A DNA stretch of 50,784 bases from Mycobacterium sp. (GCA_031292665.1 JARLGR010000183.1:1-50784), one strand, 5' to 3'; counted from the stretch's first letter, positions 35,614 through 45,307 are shown. Notes: generated by a model not told the origin, from the sequence alone. Program-made: numbers and translations.

Positions 35614-37989
35614 CGTCTCCGACTCGTCCTCGCTCAGCGTGAAGTAGTTCTCCTCCTCCTGTACGAAGTGCAGGCGCAGCAGCGCGTAGAGCCCGTACAG
35701 GCACGCGAGCAGGTCGTCGAGCTGGTCCGGAGCTATGCCGCCGGCGCCGTTGCTCTGGGCCAGCGCCAAGTGGGCGCCGACCCGGTCCGACAACCGCTGA
35801 ATCTCGGCGTGGGTTCGGCTCATCGTGGCCGTGGCCTCGCTGGTGCCCAGGGACCGGGCCAGCGCGGGGTAGAGCTGGGTTTCCTCGGCCCGTTCGTGGG
35901 GCAGGATCCGCTCCGTCAGCAGGGCGTGGGCGCGGGAGATCGCCTGCAGCGCCGACTCGTCGGGTGCGGCGGCCAAGCGGTCGGCCGCGTCGCGCAGCTG
36001 GCCGACGGCGTCGCGCAACTGGTCGTGCTCGGCGTCGAAGCGCCGCAGCATCTGCTCGGTAAGCCGGGGCAGGTCGACCTCGACGGCCGGGTTGCCGCGC
36101 AGGGCGCGCAACGCGTTACCGATCACGGCGACGTCGATTCCCTCTTGCAGCAGCGCTCCGATGGCCGGCGGCAGCCAGCCGATCGCGGCGACGGCCATCG
36201 CGAGCACCGAGAGCCCCATCCCGACGACGGCGCTCTGCACGGCGATGCGCCGTGACCAGCGGGCGATGTCCATCGCGTCGGCGAGCCGCTCCAGCCGGTC
36301 GGTGGTCAGCACGATGTCGGCGGCCTCGGACGACGCGCTGGTACCGCGGGCACCCATCGCCACTCCGACGCTCGCCGCGGCCAGCGCGGGTGCGTCGTTG
36401 ACCCCGTCGCCGACCATCACGGTGACCGCGCGGCCCCTTTCGGCGCGTACGGCGGCCACCTTGTCCGCCGGGCTCTGCTCGGCGTACACCTCGTCCAGCC
36501 CCAACACGGCGGCGACCTCGCGGGCCGGTTCCGCGCGGTCCCCGGTGAGCATCACCAGCCGGTTCAGCCCGGCGCTGCGCAACCGGCGCACGGTACGGGG
36601 CGCATGGCGGCGCAGCGGGTCGCGCAGCAGCACCGCGCCGGCCGGTCGCCCGTCGATGCGGACCCAGGTGATCGCCGCGGCGTCCAGCAGGGCCCGGTTC
36701 ACTGCTGCGCGGGCCCAGGCCGCCGACCGGGTGTCGCCGTCGAGCTTGCCGACCTCGATGCGCCGGCCGTCGACGGTGCCGGCGACCCCGCGCCCGGGTT
36801 GCTCTTCCACCGCGGCGGGCAGCGACAGAGCCAGGCCGCGGGAGCGCGCCTCGGTGACGATCGCCTCGGCCAACACATGGGGGGACATCTGGTCCACCGA
36901 GGCCGCCAGCCGGAGGATCTCGATCGCATCGCGCCCCGGTGCGGCCGCAACGTCGACGACGACGGGGCGTCCCATGGTCAGCGTCCCGGTCTTGTCCATC
37001 ACCAAAGTGGTTGCGCGGCCCAGGTTTTCCAACGCGCCGCCGTTGCGGATCACCACGCCGTGCCGCGAGGCCCGCGACAGGCCGGAGACGATCGCCACGG
37101 GCGCGGCCAGCAACAGCGGGCACGGGGTCGCCACCACCAGCACCGCCACCGCCCGCACCGCAGAGCCGCTGGCCAGCCACGCCGCACCCGCCACCACCAG
37201 CGTCAACGGCAGAAACCACGCCGCGTACCGGTCCGCCAGCCGCACCACCGGCGCGCTTTCCGCCCCGGCTTCCTCGGCCAACCGAACGATCCCTGCGTAC
37301 GTGCTGTCGGCCGCCGTGGCGGTGGCGTGCATCTCGAACGCCATGCCCGCGTTGACCACTCCGCTGCGCACCGGTTCCTCGGGGCCGCGCTCCACCGCCA
37401 GAGGCTCGCCGGTCAGGACGGACTCGTCCAGCACCGCCAGCGCGCCGGCGATGCGCCCGTCCACGGGCACCACCTCGCCCGGGCCGACGACCAACAGGTC
37501 GTCGATCGCCACCTCGTTCAGAGCGATCACGCTCACCGTCGACCCGACCCGGCGGCGGGCGAAGCGCGGCGCACGCTCCAGCAGCGCCCGCAAATCGTGG
37601 GAGGCGCGCCGCTCGGCCGCCGCCTCGAGCGCCCGCCCCCCGGCGAGCATCACCGCGATCAACGCACCGGCGAGATACTCGCCGACCAGCAGCGTGCCGA
37701 CCAGCGACAACACCGCGATCACGTCGACGCCGATCCGCCTCTGACGCAGGGCGGCCAGCACCCACACCACCGCGGGGACCACCGCCACCATGGTGCCCAC
37801 GACCCAGCAACCGTCGGCCACCCGGCGCAAACCCGCCAGCCAGGCGATCCCGCCGGCGGCCAAGGCGCCGACGGTTACCGCGACCAGGACCGGCCCGATC
37901 AGCCGGGTCAGCCGAGCGAGAGCCGCAGAACCTCTACCGCCCACACCATTTCCCTTCGGCGTTTCAGGTGAGCCTGGCCCGCTTGTCAC
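35602..37989 (-). CDS. Heavy-metal P-type ATPase fused to a C-terminal hemerythrin domain
   Basis: 795 residues. The ATPase core is complete: TGEP actuator (SVLTGEPLAVE), metal-site VATPCPLLLAAPVA with Cys290, phosphorylation site VMDKTGTLTMG with Asp332, and MVGDGVNDAPALAAAS. It lacks an N-terminal heavy-metal domain. The nucleotide-domain histidine motif reads SPHVLA rather than SxHPLA. From about residue 645 a hemerythrin/HHE domain follows (DAEHDQLRD, LPHERAEETQLYPALA, RTHAEIQRL, RLHFVQEEENYF), able to bind a diiron centre. TPCP plus a C-terminal hemerythrin domain defines the P1B-5 group (iron/nickel efflux in characterised examples). Divergent from the CBS gene. Confidence 0.9.
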   Translation of the reverse strand: MTSGPGSPETPKGNGVGGRGSAALARLTRLIGPVLVAVTVGALAAGGIAWLAGLRRVADGCWVVGTMVAVVPAVVWVLAALRQRRIGVDVIAVLSLVGTLLVGEYLAGALIAVMLAGGRALEAAAERRASHDLRALLERAPRFARRRVGSTVSVIALNEVAIDDLLVVGPGEVVPVDGRIAGALAVLDESVLTGEPLAVERGPEEPVRSGVVNAGMAFEMHATATAADSTYAGIVRLAEEAGAESAPVVRLADRYAAWFLPLTLVVAGAAWLASGSAVRAVAVLVVATPCPLLLAAPVAIVSGLSRASRHGVVIRNGGALENLGRATTLVMDKTGTLTMGRPVVVDVAAAPGRDAIEILRLAASVDQMSPHVLAEAIVTEARSRGLALSLPAAVEEQPGRGVAGTVDGRRIEVGKLDGDTRSAAWARAAVNRALLDAAAITWVRIDGRPAGAVLLRDPLRRHAPRTVRRLRSAGLNRLVMLTGDRAEPAREVAAVLGLDEVYAEQSPADKVAAVRAERGRAVTVMVGDGVNDAPALAAASVGVAMGARGTSASSEAADIVLTTDRLERLADAMDIARWSRRIAVQSAVVGMGLSVLAMAVAAIGWLPPAIGALLQEGIDVAVIGNALRALRGNPAVEVDLPRLTEQMLRRFDAEHDQLRDAVGQLRDAADRLAAAPDESALQAISRAHALLTERILPHERAEETQLYPALARSLGTSEATATMSRTHAEIQRLSDRVGAHLALAQSNGAGGIAPDQLDDLLACLYGLYALLRLHFVQEEENYFTLSEDESETLSR

Positions 37990-37996
37990 GAGTTCA

Positions 37997-38059
37997 CTAG
38001 GGCCAGAAGTCTCAGGCCCTAGGACCTATTGAGGCTGAATTGAGGACCGAGGTCACTAG
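37997..38059. promoter_or_regulatory. Two candidate regulatory sites between ATPase and CBS genes
   Basis: CTAGGGCC (37997-38004) and GGCCCTAG (38015-38022) are a perfect 8-bp inverted repeat with a 10-base spacer, and its GGGCCAGAAGTCTC half agrees with 10 of 14 core positions of the DosR site (GGGACTWWAGTCCC). A second, TTGAGGACCGAGGTCACTAG (38040-38059), agrees at 13 of 20 positions of the full DosR consensus. Two such sites in a divergent promoter are typical for DosR. It is an inference by eye. Confidence 0.4.
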
Positions 38060-38092
38060 AAGGACTGGCGAAATTCTGGTGAACATGGTGAC

Positions 38093-38518
38093 GTGACTGT
38101 TACCTCATCTGCTGGATCCATGCCCATCTCCACCATCACCGGCGATCCCGTGGCGCGCGTCGCCGCCGACGCCACGGTCGCCGACGCCGCCAGGGCCATG
38201 GTGGCCGGCGACGTCGGAGCCGTTGTGGTCGGTGACGACGCGCGGCCTGCTGCCCTGTTGAGCGAGCGCGACGTCGTCCGCGTGGTCGCCGCCGGCGACG
38301 ATCCGACCGGCGTGCGGGCCGTCGACGTGGCGAGCAAAAAGCTGGTTTGGTGTGGCGCCGAGGCGACGGTGAACCAGGCCGCGGCCCGGATGATGGACCG
38401 CTACATCCGCCACGTCCTGGTGGAACGCGGTGGCGCGCTGGCCGGCATCGTCTCGGCCCGCGACCTGCTGGGCGTCTACAGCGCCTACAGCGCCGACGCG
38501 GATTTCGATCGGGCGTGA
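38093..38518 (+). CDS. CBS-domain protein
   Basis: 141 residues made of two CBS domains, about residues 8-65 (VARVAADATVADAARAMVAG) and 72-132 (SKKLVWCGAEATVNQAAARM, RHVLVERGGALAGIVSARDL). It has the two-domain layout of hypoxic response protein Hrp1 (Rv2626c) of the DosR regulon, though it is not clearly its orthologue. CBS pairs bind adenine nucleotides or, in Hrp1, metals. A conserved cysteine (WCG) is present. Its stop overlaps the next GTG (GTGA), so it is translated together with the glutamate-synthase-like protein. Candidate DosR sites lie upstream. Confidence 0.88.
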   Translation: MTVTSSAGSMPISTITGDPVARVAADATVADAARAMVAGDVGAVVVGDDARPAALLSERDVVRVVAAGDDPTGVRAVDVASKKLVWCGAEATVNQAAARMMDRYIRHVLVERGGALAGIVSARDLLGVYSAYSADADFDRA

Positions 38519-40050
38519 AAGGCCGCCTGGCCGCCCTCGCCGGAGGGAGCCTGACCGCCCTTGCGGGCTGGGACCTGTGGCAGCGCCGCCACACCATCCT
38601 GCGCAACTACCCGATCGTCGGACACCTGCGGTTCATCCTGGAAGCGGTGGGCCCGGAGCTGCGCCAGTACATCGTCACCGACAACGACGCGGAGCGGCCC
38701 TTCAGTCGTGACCAACGCCGCTGGGTGTACACGTCGTCGAAGCTGACCAACCGGTACTTCGGGTTCGGCACCGACAACGACCTGGAGCGGGTCCACAACT
38801 ATGCCGTCATCAAGCACGCGGCGTTCCCGGTAACGGCGCCCGCGGGGGAACCCGAGCATCCGGACCCGGCGGTGCCGTTGCCGGCGGCGAAGGTGCTCGG
38901 CGGCGCCCGGGGCCGGGCGAAGGCGTTCCGGCCGTCGTCTCTGGTCAATATTTCCGCGATGAGCTTCGGGTCGCTGTCCGGCGCGGCCATCACCGCGCTC
39001 AACAAGGGCGCGGCCCTGGCCGGCACCCTGCACACCACCGGTGAGGGCGGGGTGTCGCAGTATCACCTCAACGGCGGCGACCTCGTCTGGCAGATCGGCA
39101 CCGGCTACTTCGGCTGCCGCAACGACGACGGTACGTTCAGCCTTGCCCGTCTGATCGACCGGGTGGCGGCCACCCCCTCGGTCCGGGCCATCGAGATCAA
39201 GCTCAGCCAGGGAGCCAAGCCGGGCCTGGGCGGCATGCTGCCCGGCGCCAAGGTCACCCCCGAGATCGCGGCGATCCGCGGCATCCCGGTCGGGGTGGAC
39301 TGCAAGAGCCCGGCGGGCCACTCCGCGTTCGGCGACGTCGACGGGCTGCTGGAGCTGGTGGAGACCATCGCGGCCGAGACGGGACTGCCCGTTGGCATCA
39401 AGTCGGCGGTCGGGGAGGCGCCCTTCTGGACCGAGCTGGCGGCGCGCATGGCACGCACCGGCAGGGGCGTCGACTTCGTGACCATCGACGGCGGCGAGGG
39501 CGGCACCGGCGCGGCTCCGCTGGTCTTCACCGACCACGTCGCGCTGCCCTTCAAGTGGGCCTTCCCGCGCGTCTACCGGGCCTTCGCCGAGGAGGGGCTG
39601 CACCACGACGTGGTGTTCATCGGCTCGGCCAAGCTGGGTATCCCGGAAAACGCCCTGCTGGCCCTGGCCATGGGCTGCGACATGATCAACGTCGCCCGGA
39701 CGGCCATGTTCTCCATCGGCTGCATCCAGGCCCAGCGCTGCCACACCGGCCGCTGCCCGTCCGGGGTCGCCACCCAGTCGGCATGGCTGCAGCATGGCCT
39801 CGACCCGGCTTTGAAGTCGGTGCGCTGCGCCAACTATCTGGCCACCCTGCGCTTCGAGCTACTGTCCCTGGCCCGCGCCTGCGGCCACGTGCACCCGGCC
39901 CTCGTCCCCCTCGACGCCGTCGAGCTGCTCGACGTCGACCTTCGCACCGTGCAGGCCGATGACTTGTTCGACTACAAGCCGGATTGGGGCCTGCCGGGGC
40001 CGGCCGACGTCGAGGCGATCACGGCGCTCATGGCCGCCGATGGCCGCTGA
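38515..40050 (+). CDS. FMN-binding glutamate synthase-like protein
   Basis: 511 residues from GTG 38515. The glutamate synthase FMN/Fe-S barrel is seen: SFGSLSGAAITALNKGAALA, HTTGEGGVSQYH, LSQGAKPGLGGMLPGAKVTP, VTIDGGEGGTGAAPLVFTDH and the cysteine set CIQAQRCHTGRCPSGVATQ for a 3Fe-4S-type cluster. The N-terminus has one hydrophobic stretch near residues 6-20, so it may be membrane-attached. No glutaminase domain is present, unlike true large-subunit GOGAT; its role may be redox with glutamate or another donor. Coupled to the CBS gene by four overlapping bases, suggesting CBS regulation of this enzyme. Convergent with the next gene. Confidence 0.9.
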   Translation: MKGRLAALAGGSLTALAGWDLWQRRHTILRNYPIVGHLRFILEAVGPELRQYIVTDNDAERPFSRDQRRWVYTSSKLTNRYFGFGTDNDLERVHNYAVIKHAAFPVTAPAGEPEHPDPAVPLPAAKVLGGARGRAKAFRPSSLVNISAMSFGSLSGAAITALNKGAALAGTLHTTGEGGVSQYHLNGGDLVWQIGTGYFGCRNDDGTFSLARLIDRVAATPSVRAIEIKLSQGAKPGLGGMLPGAKVTPEIAAIRGIPVGVDCKSPAGHSAFGDVDGLLELVETIAAETGLPVGIKSAVGEAPFWTELAARMARTGRGVDFVTIDGGEGGTGAAPLVFTDHVALPFKWAFPRVYRAFAEEGLHHDVVFIGSAKLGIPENALLALAMGCDMINVARTAMFSIGCIQAQRCHTGRCPSGVATQSAWLQHGLDPALKSVRCANYLATLRFELLSLARACGHVHPALVPLDAVELLDVDLRTVQADDLFDYKPDWGLPGPADVEAITALMAADGR

Positions 40051-40066
40051 TGGCCTGAGCGGCGGA

Positions 40067-40705
40067 TCACGCGGTCAATGATTCAGCCGCCGGCGGCGGA
40101 CGACGATCTCGCTGCCTGGCTTCCATCATGCGATTGCGCACGACGTGTTCGACCAGGATCGGAACGAAGGCCTGCACCGGCGCGTCGACGAATTGCCGGG
40201 CGGCTTCCTCGCACCAGCGCTTGATCTGGGCCGTCCGCTGCTCGTCGCCGAGCCCCTCGTGGCTGGCCAGCTTCGCTGCGACGTCGTCCACGGATCGGGC
40301 GATCCTTGCGGGACCGGCCGGCGCAACGTCGGCGTTGGCGCTTAGTCCCGCCTGTTCCAACGCTTGTCGGGCGACCTCCTGGCCGGCGTCCGGCCGGATG
40401 ACGTGCAGAGTGATGTGCCGGCCGTCTTCCCCGATCAGGATCACGCTGGCCGGCTCGTCGCTGGTGAAGCTCAGCAGTTCGACCGAGTGGCCGGCGATTT
40501 CCACCAGTGCCGGCGTCTCCTGCCAGCCGTTGCGGCGGTAGCCCACCATCACGACCGGCCCCAGCCGGTCGGACAGTGACGTCACCAGGCTCGGCAGTTC
40601 GTCGACCAAGTTCGTCGACCGCGGCCACCAGGCGCCGTCAACCTGCTCCGACGCGGTCCGGTATGGCTTGAGCCGCAAACGTTTTTCGTGCCCCATCTCA
40701 ACCAC
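40067..40705 (-). CDS. DUF5994-type protein with C-terminal three-helix domain
   Basis: 212 residues from GTG 40705 (ATG 40696 is an alternative). The N-terminal part (KRLRLKPYRTASEQVDGAWW, then PRSTNLVDELPSLVTSLSDR, and GRHITLHVIRPDA) matches DUF5994, an actinobacterial domain of unknown function. The C-terminal part (SVDDVAAKLASHEGLGDEQR, FVPILVEHVVRNRMMEARQR) resembles the DUF3562-like three-helix dimerisation domain. It has no membrane segment. It is convergent with the glutamate-synthase-like gene, and a perfect GATAAC/GTTATC repeat lies just upstream, a likely regulatory site. The function is unknown, but it belongs with stress-gene islands in mycobacteria. Confidence 0.75.
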   Translation of the reverse strand: MVEMGHEKRLRLKPYRTASEQVDGAWWPRSTNLVDELPSLVTSLSDRLGPVVMVGYRRNGWQETPALVEIAGHSVELLSFTSDEPASVILIGEDGRHITLHVIRPDAGQEVARQALEQAGLSANADVAPAGPARIARSVDDVAAKLASHEGLGDEQRTAQIKRWCEEAARQFVDAPVQAFVPILVEHVVRNRMMEARQRDRRPPPAAESLTA

Positions 40706-40722
40706 CTGCTCGTTGGGTATGC

Positions 40723-40740
40723 GATAACTCTACGGTTATC
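40723..40740. promoter_or_regulatory. Inverted repeat GATAAC-N6-GTTATC
   Basis: Perfect 6-bp inverted repeat with a 6-base spacer, 18 bases upstream of the 40067-40705 gene. It is AT-rich against GC-rich surroundings, so operator function is plausible. The regulator is unknown. Confidence 0.4.
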
Positions 40741-40804
40741 ACGACGAACCCGCGACCCGAGCGCCCGAGGGTTACCGCACCGTGTACGGAACGTGAACAG
40801 CTTT

Positions 40805-43800
40805 CTACGGCAATGCCTTTGGGTCCCGCTGATCGACAGCCCACCTCTCGCCGGTGATCCGTCGCTGCACGGTCTCGGAAGCGCGGACCAGCAGGTCGGG
40901 CGCCACCGCCGACACCGAACTCGCCACCGCGGCGGCCAGCAGGGCCTGACCCCAGGCGAACGGGTCCACGGGAGTGCAGCCGAACACCTGGCTGAGCCCG
41001 GGGGTGCTGACGACCACCACGAGCGCCCCAAGCGACCCGACCGTCGTCAGAACCACCAGCGGGGCGTGCGAGTCGACCAGTGTCTGGGCGAGTTGGGTGC
41101 TGACCAACGCGATGAGCCCGACCGTGGCCGCGCGGCGTGGAGTGCCGGTCGCGCTGGCCATCGCCCAGCCGAGCGTGGCGCCCATCGTGGTGGACGCGCC
41201 CCGGATCCCGATCGCCCGCCACATCGCCGCCTCGTCACGGTCGACCTCGACGGTGCCCGTCTGCGGGCTGACGGCCAGCGCGGCGGCGGGCAGCGCGTCG
41301 GTCAGCATGTTGACCAACAGCATCTGCCGGGCGTTGAGCACCGAACGCCCGGTCAAGACGGTGGTGAGCAGCGCAAAGCACACCTCGCCGAGGTTGCCGC
41401 CCAGCAGCACCGACACCGCCGACTGCACTCGCCGCCACAGCTGCTGGCCCTCGTCGAGGGCGTCGAGCATGGCTTCGATCCGCCCATCGAGCAGCACCAC
41501 GTCCGCCGCGGTGCGGGCCGCGTCGCTGCCACGGGCGGCCACCCCGACGCCGATGCTGGCCGCCCGGATCGCGGCGGCGTCGTTGACGCCGTCGCCGACC
41601 ATCGCCGTGACCAGACCCGCCCGCTCGAGGGTCTGGACCACGTCGATCTTGTGTTCCGGTGACATCCGCGCGAACACCAGCCGGGACTTGACCGCCGCGG
41701 CGCGGTGGTCGGCGGACAGGGCTTCCCAGTCGCTGCCGGTGATCACCTGATCGGCCGTGACGTCGATCCCCAGTTCCCGGGCGATCGCGGCCGCGGTCTC
41801 CGGATGGTCACCGGTGATCAGTCGCACCCCGATGTCGCGCCGGGCGAGTTCCCTCAGCAGGTCGGAGGCCATGGGCCGAAGGGTGTCGGCCAACCCGAGC
41901 AGGCCGATCGGGGTGAGCTTCGACGTGCACAGGGTCTCCAGCAGCGCGGGATCCGCCGCGGCGGCCGCCGCTTGTTTGGCGCTGAGCCGGCGCTCGGCCA
42001 CCGCCAGCACGCGCAGCCCGTCGGCCGCCATTTCCTCGATCCGCTGCAGAAGCGGTTCGTCGTCGTGGAGGAGCGCCGATGAGAGCACCTCGGGCGAACC
42101 CTTGATGGTCAGCCGGGTGCCGACGAGCGCGGCCGCGAAGGGACGCCCGGACTGGAACGGCAGGAAGGCGTCGCGCCTGCGCCGCGGTTCCGGCCGGGAA
42201 CCCCCGGAATCCTTGCCCCGCAGCGAGGCGTCGTCGGCGGCCCGGTGTATCGCGTCGTCGGTGGCGTGGTCGACGCGGTGGGTGTGCCTGCTATAGCTCG
42301 TGGTCAGCGCCGCATCCAGCACCTGTCCGGGAGTGAAGCCCGCCAACGGGCGTACGGCTTTGACCTTCAGCCGGTTCTCGCTGAGCGTGCCGGTCTTGTC
42401 GAAGCACACCACGTTCAACCGGGCCAGCGCCTCGACCGAATGAGGGTTGCGGATCAACACCGATTCGCCGGTGAGCCGGCGGGCGGCGGCCAGCTGCGCC
42501 AGGGTGGCCACCAGTGGCAGCCCCTCCGGGATGGCGGCGACGATCAGCGTGACCGCGCTCGAGACCGCCTCACGCAGCGGGGTGCCCCGCGACACGCTGA
42601 GCACCCCCACCATCCCCCCGCTGGCCACGCTGAACGGCAGCGCCCGCCGGGTGATCCGCCGCAACTGTCGCTGCAGGCCGATCTCCTGCATTTTCCGCGG
42701 CGCCATGGCCAACGCCCTGCGCATCTCCGTGCGCGAACCGACCGCGGTCACCACCGCCACCGCCGTTCCGGCCACCATCGTGGTGCCGGCGTAGAGCATG
42801 CAGGTCCGTTCGGCCAGCGGGGCGCCCGGTGTGGGCTCGGTCTGCTTGGCCACCGGCAGCGACTCGCCGGTCAGCGTGGCTTCGTCGACTTCGACGTTCG
42901 ACGCGTGCAGCAGCCGGGCGTCTGCCGGGATCACCTCGTCGGCATGGACCTCGATGATGTCGCCCGGACGCAGCCGCGTCGCCGGCACCTTCTCGTTGCG
43001 CTGTCCATCCGGGGAGCCCACTCGCCGTCGCGCGGGCGGTTCCTGCACGGCCAGCAGGCGATTCAAGATCCGTTCGGCGTGCACCTGCTGCTCGGAGGAC
43101 AACGCGGCGTTGACCAACAGCACGCTGCTTACCAGCGCCGCATCCAGTGGCGAACCGAGCAGCGCGCTGGCCAGCGCGCCGGTGGCCAGCAGCGGAGTGA
43201 TCGGGTCCGACAAGTTGTCGCGCATCTCGTCGGCGAAATCGCGGACGAGTCGCCACGACGCCACGGTCGCGCCGCGAAGCGCACGAACCGGGGGCAGCCG
43301 CTGCCACGACGCGGCGGATTCCTCGAGATGTTGGTCGCGGGGATGGGGCAGCAGTCGCTGTACCTCGCCCACCGGCAGGCCGTGCCAGTCGTGCACGGTT
43401 TCGGGCTCCGGCAACCTGTCCCGGAAAACCTTTGCGCCCGCCCGGTATCCGAACCACAAGCTGGCCGCCATGCCCACGTTGACCGGCGTCGAACCGCGTC
43501 CGGGCACACCGGGGATCAGCATCAACGTGCCGATCACCGAAGCCGACGCCGACAGCCGCACGGCGCCGCCGGTAGCGGCGCGCGCGGCGGGCAGCGCGTG
43601 CAGCACGCGCCAGGCGCCGGTAAGGTCCGACACCACCACGTCGGCGGTCCACGGCGGGGGATGCCGGTCCCGCAGCACGCCGATCGTGACGTCGGAGCGA
43701 TGCGCGGCCCGCATCTCCGACGTGGTCAACAACGCCACGGTGGAGCCGCCGGCCTTCAGCTCCGCGACGGCCGCCGCCACCGCGTGGTCGATCGAGCCGT

Positions 43801-45307
43801 CCGATGGATAGAGCTGATCGAATCCCCTTGCCAAGGAACGCAATCCATCGTCGTCGAGGGAAAAGACCCGCGGCTGCGACCGTCTCGCCTCGGTGAGCAC
43901 CGCCGCGGCGAACGGGTCGCGCACCGGGCTGATCAGCGCTTCACCGGAGTCGCCCGCGCCGGGGATATCGGCCAGCCGGTGCCATCCCGGTGCCAGGCGA
44001 GCGTTGTCGAGCGCCTCCCGAACCGCTTCCCAGGCGGGGGCGCGCGACGAATTCTCGACTCCCATAACGCGACTCACCATCAATTCGTCGGTGTAGAGCG
44101 CTCGCGGGTCGATCATGATCGCGTCGATCCGGTCGAGCGTCCGCAGCGCGCGGGGACGCAGCACCAGCGCATCGTGATGGGCGGTGAGGCCGCCGCTCAT
44201 CGCGCAGCCGAACGCCTCGCGGACGGTGCGCACCGGCTTGGGGACGGCGGCCAGCGCGGCCGCACCGGCCGTGTCGAGGTTGCGCGACAGCAGGACGGCC
44301 ACGGCGGCGGCGCCGACGGCCGCCGCACCGGCGCGGTTGGCGTAGCGTTCCGCGGGGCCATCGGGCGGAGTCGGGAAGTTCCTGGGCGTCGCGGCCGCGC
44401 CGTCGGGCACCAGCCGCTCGCCCAGCACCGGTTCATGCCGGGCCCATGTCAGCCGACCGGTCCAGGCCTCGGCCGCCAGCATCGTGCGGGTCGCGGCCTC
44501 CGCGGCCGCCGCCGTCGGAGAGAGCGTCAACGCGGCCGTCGCGGCGTTGACGAACCCGAACAGCACATCGGTGCCCTCCGGTCCGAGGCGTCGCTCCAGC
44601 TCGCGGCGCAGCCGCGGCAGGTGGTCGGCGAGCGTCGGCGGCACGGCCACCAAGTCGGGCAATCGGGGGAGTCGCATCAGGCTGCCGGTCAGCGAAAGTC
44701 CAAGGCCCGAAGTGGCGGCCGCGGCAGCCACCATCCGGCCCATCAACAGCGCGTCGTCGCCCGGCAGGCTGTTCGGGTGGGCTCGCGCGGCACGGGCCCG
44801 GTCGCGTCGTTCGGCGGCCGCCACGATCCGGCAGAGCTCCGGCGCCGAGGGACCGTCGATGGCATCGGGGTCCAGGGTGACCACGAGCCGCGCAAGTGTG
44901 TGATTCAGGAAGGCCTGGCGCACCCCGGGCGTCGCGCGGACGGCCGCCAGCACGTCGGCGGCGACCGCTGCGGCGTGCTCGCCATCGAGGCCGCGCACCT
45001 CGATCCAGTGCCGTGGGCCGTTGCTCCTGATGCGCCGCCCCGGTGGCCCACCGATCGCCTCGATCGCCATGCCCGCCGCCGCGCGCGCCAACGCTGAAAC
45101 GTCCGGCGTGGCACGGGCCAACGAGCCCCCGATGCTCGCCGCGATGCTGCCGCCCAGCAGGGCGGCGCTTCCGGCGGCGCCGGTGGAGACGGCGGCGACC
45201 GTGACGGCCATTCGGGTGCCGGCCGCGACCACCCGTAGCGGCGCAGTCAGTAGTCCCGAACTCGGTAGACCACGTCGCGTGATCACCGTGTTCACATTAC
45301 CCAGCAT
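40805..45307 (-). CDS. Very large cation-transporting P-type ATPase (CtpH/CtpI-like)
   Basis: 1500 residues from ATG 45307 (MLGNVNTVITRRGLP), chosen because earlier frames run into the upstream ATPase. The C-terminal ATPase has a TLTGESLPVAKQ actuator loop, a PEGLP membrane helix (AAIPEGLPLVATLAQL), phosphorylation site CFDKTGTLSEN (Asp970) and MVGDGVNDAAAIRAASIGVG, like P2-type calcium pumps. The N-terminal 700 residues are an unusual mycobacterial extension with an HMA-like stretch (IEVRGLDGEHAAAVAADVLA) and several membrane helices. The size is close to CtpH (about 1539) and CtpI (about 1632). It overlaps the MgtA-like gene by 11 bases. Substrate unknown. Confidence 0.88.
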   Translation of the reverse strand: MLGNVNTVITRRGLPSSGLLTAPLRVVAAGTRMAVTVAAVSTGAAGSAALLGGSIAASIGGSLARATPDVSALARAAAGMAIEAIGGPPGRRIRSNGPRHWIEVRGLDGEHAAAVAADVLAAVRATPGVRQAFLNHTLARLVVTLDPDAIDGPSAPELCRIVAAAERRDRARAARAHPNSLPGDDALLMGRMVAAAAATSGLGLSLTGSLMRLPRLPDLVAVPPTLADHLPRLRRELERRLGPEGTDVLFGFVNAATAALTLSPTAAAAEAATRTMLAAEAWTGRLTWARHEPVLGERLVPDGAAATPRNFPTPPDGPAERYANRAGAAAVGAAAVAVLLSRNLDTAGAAALAAVPKPVRTVREAFGCAMSGGLTAHHDALVLRPRALRTLDRIDAIMIDPRALYTDELMVSRVMGVENSSRAPAWEAVREALDNARLAPGWHRLADIPGAGDSGEALISPVRDPFAAAVLTEARRSQPRVFSLDDDGLRSLARGFDQLYPSDGSIDHAVAAAVAELKAGGSTVALLTTSEMRAAHRSDVTIGVLRDRHPPPWTADVVVSDLTGAWRVLHALPAARAATGGAVRLSASASVIGTLMLIPGVPGRGSTPVNVGMAASLWFGYRAGAKVFRDRLPEPETVHDWHGLPVGEVQRLLPHPRDQHLEESAASWQRLPPVRALRGATVASWRLVRDFADEMRDNLSDPITPLLATGALASALLGSPLDAALVSSVLLVNAALSSEQQVHAERILNRLLAVQEPPARRRVGSPDGQRNEKVPATRLRPGDIIEVHADEVIPADARLLHASNVEVDEATLTGESLPVAKQTEPTPGAPLAERTCMLYAGTTMVAGTAVAVVTAVGSRTEMRRALAMAPRKMQEIGLQRQLRRITRRALPFSVASGGMVGVLSVSRGTPLREAVSSAVTLIVAAIPEGLPLVATLAQLAAARRLTGESVLIRNPHSVEALARLNVVCFDKTGTLSENRLKVKAVRPLAGFTPGQVLDAALTTSYSRHTHRVDHATDDAIHRAADDASLRGKDSGGSRPEPRRRRDAFLPFQSGRPFAAALVGTRLTIKGSPEVLSSALLHDDEPLLQRIEEMAADGLRVLAVAERRLSAKQAAAAAADPALLETLCTSKLTPIGLLGLADTLRPMASDLLRELARRDIGVRLITGDHPETAAAIARELGIDVTADQVITGSDWEALSADHRAAAVKSRLVFARMSPEHKIDVVQTLERAGLVTAMVGDGVNDAAAIRAASIGVGVAARGSDAARTAADVVLLDGRIEAMLDALDEGQQLWRRVQSAVSVLLGGNLGEVCFALLTTVLTGRSVLNARQMLLVNMLTDALPAAALAVSPQTGTVEVDRDEAAMWRAIGIRGASTTMGATLGWAMASATGTPRRAATVGLIALVSTQLAQTLVDSHAPLVVLTTVGSLGALVVVVSTPGLSQVFGCTPVDPFAWGQALLAAAVASSVSAVAPDLLVRASETVQRRITGERWAVDQRDPKALP

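Noticed and set aside
36092..37744. 550-codon frame opposite the hemerythrin ATPase
   Set aside because: Ser/Thr/Ala/Arg-rich shadow; the ATPase on the other strand has all expected motifs.
42245..45097. 950-codon open frame opposite the giant ATPase
   Set aside because: Arg/Gln/His/Gly-rich shadow; the opposite strand carries full P-type ATPase motifs.
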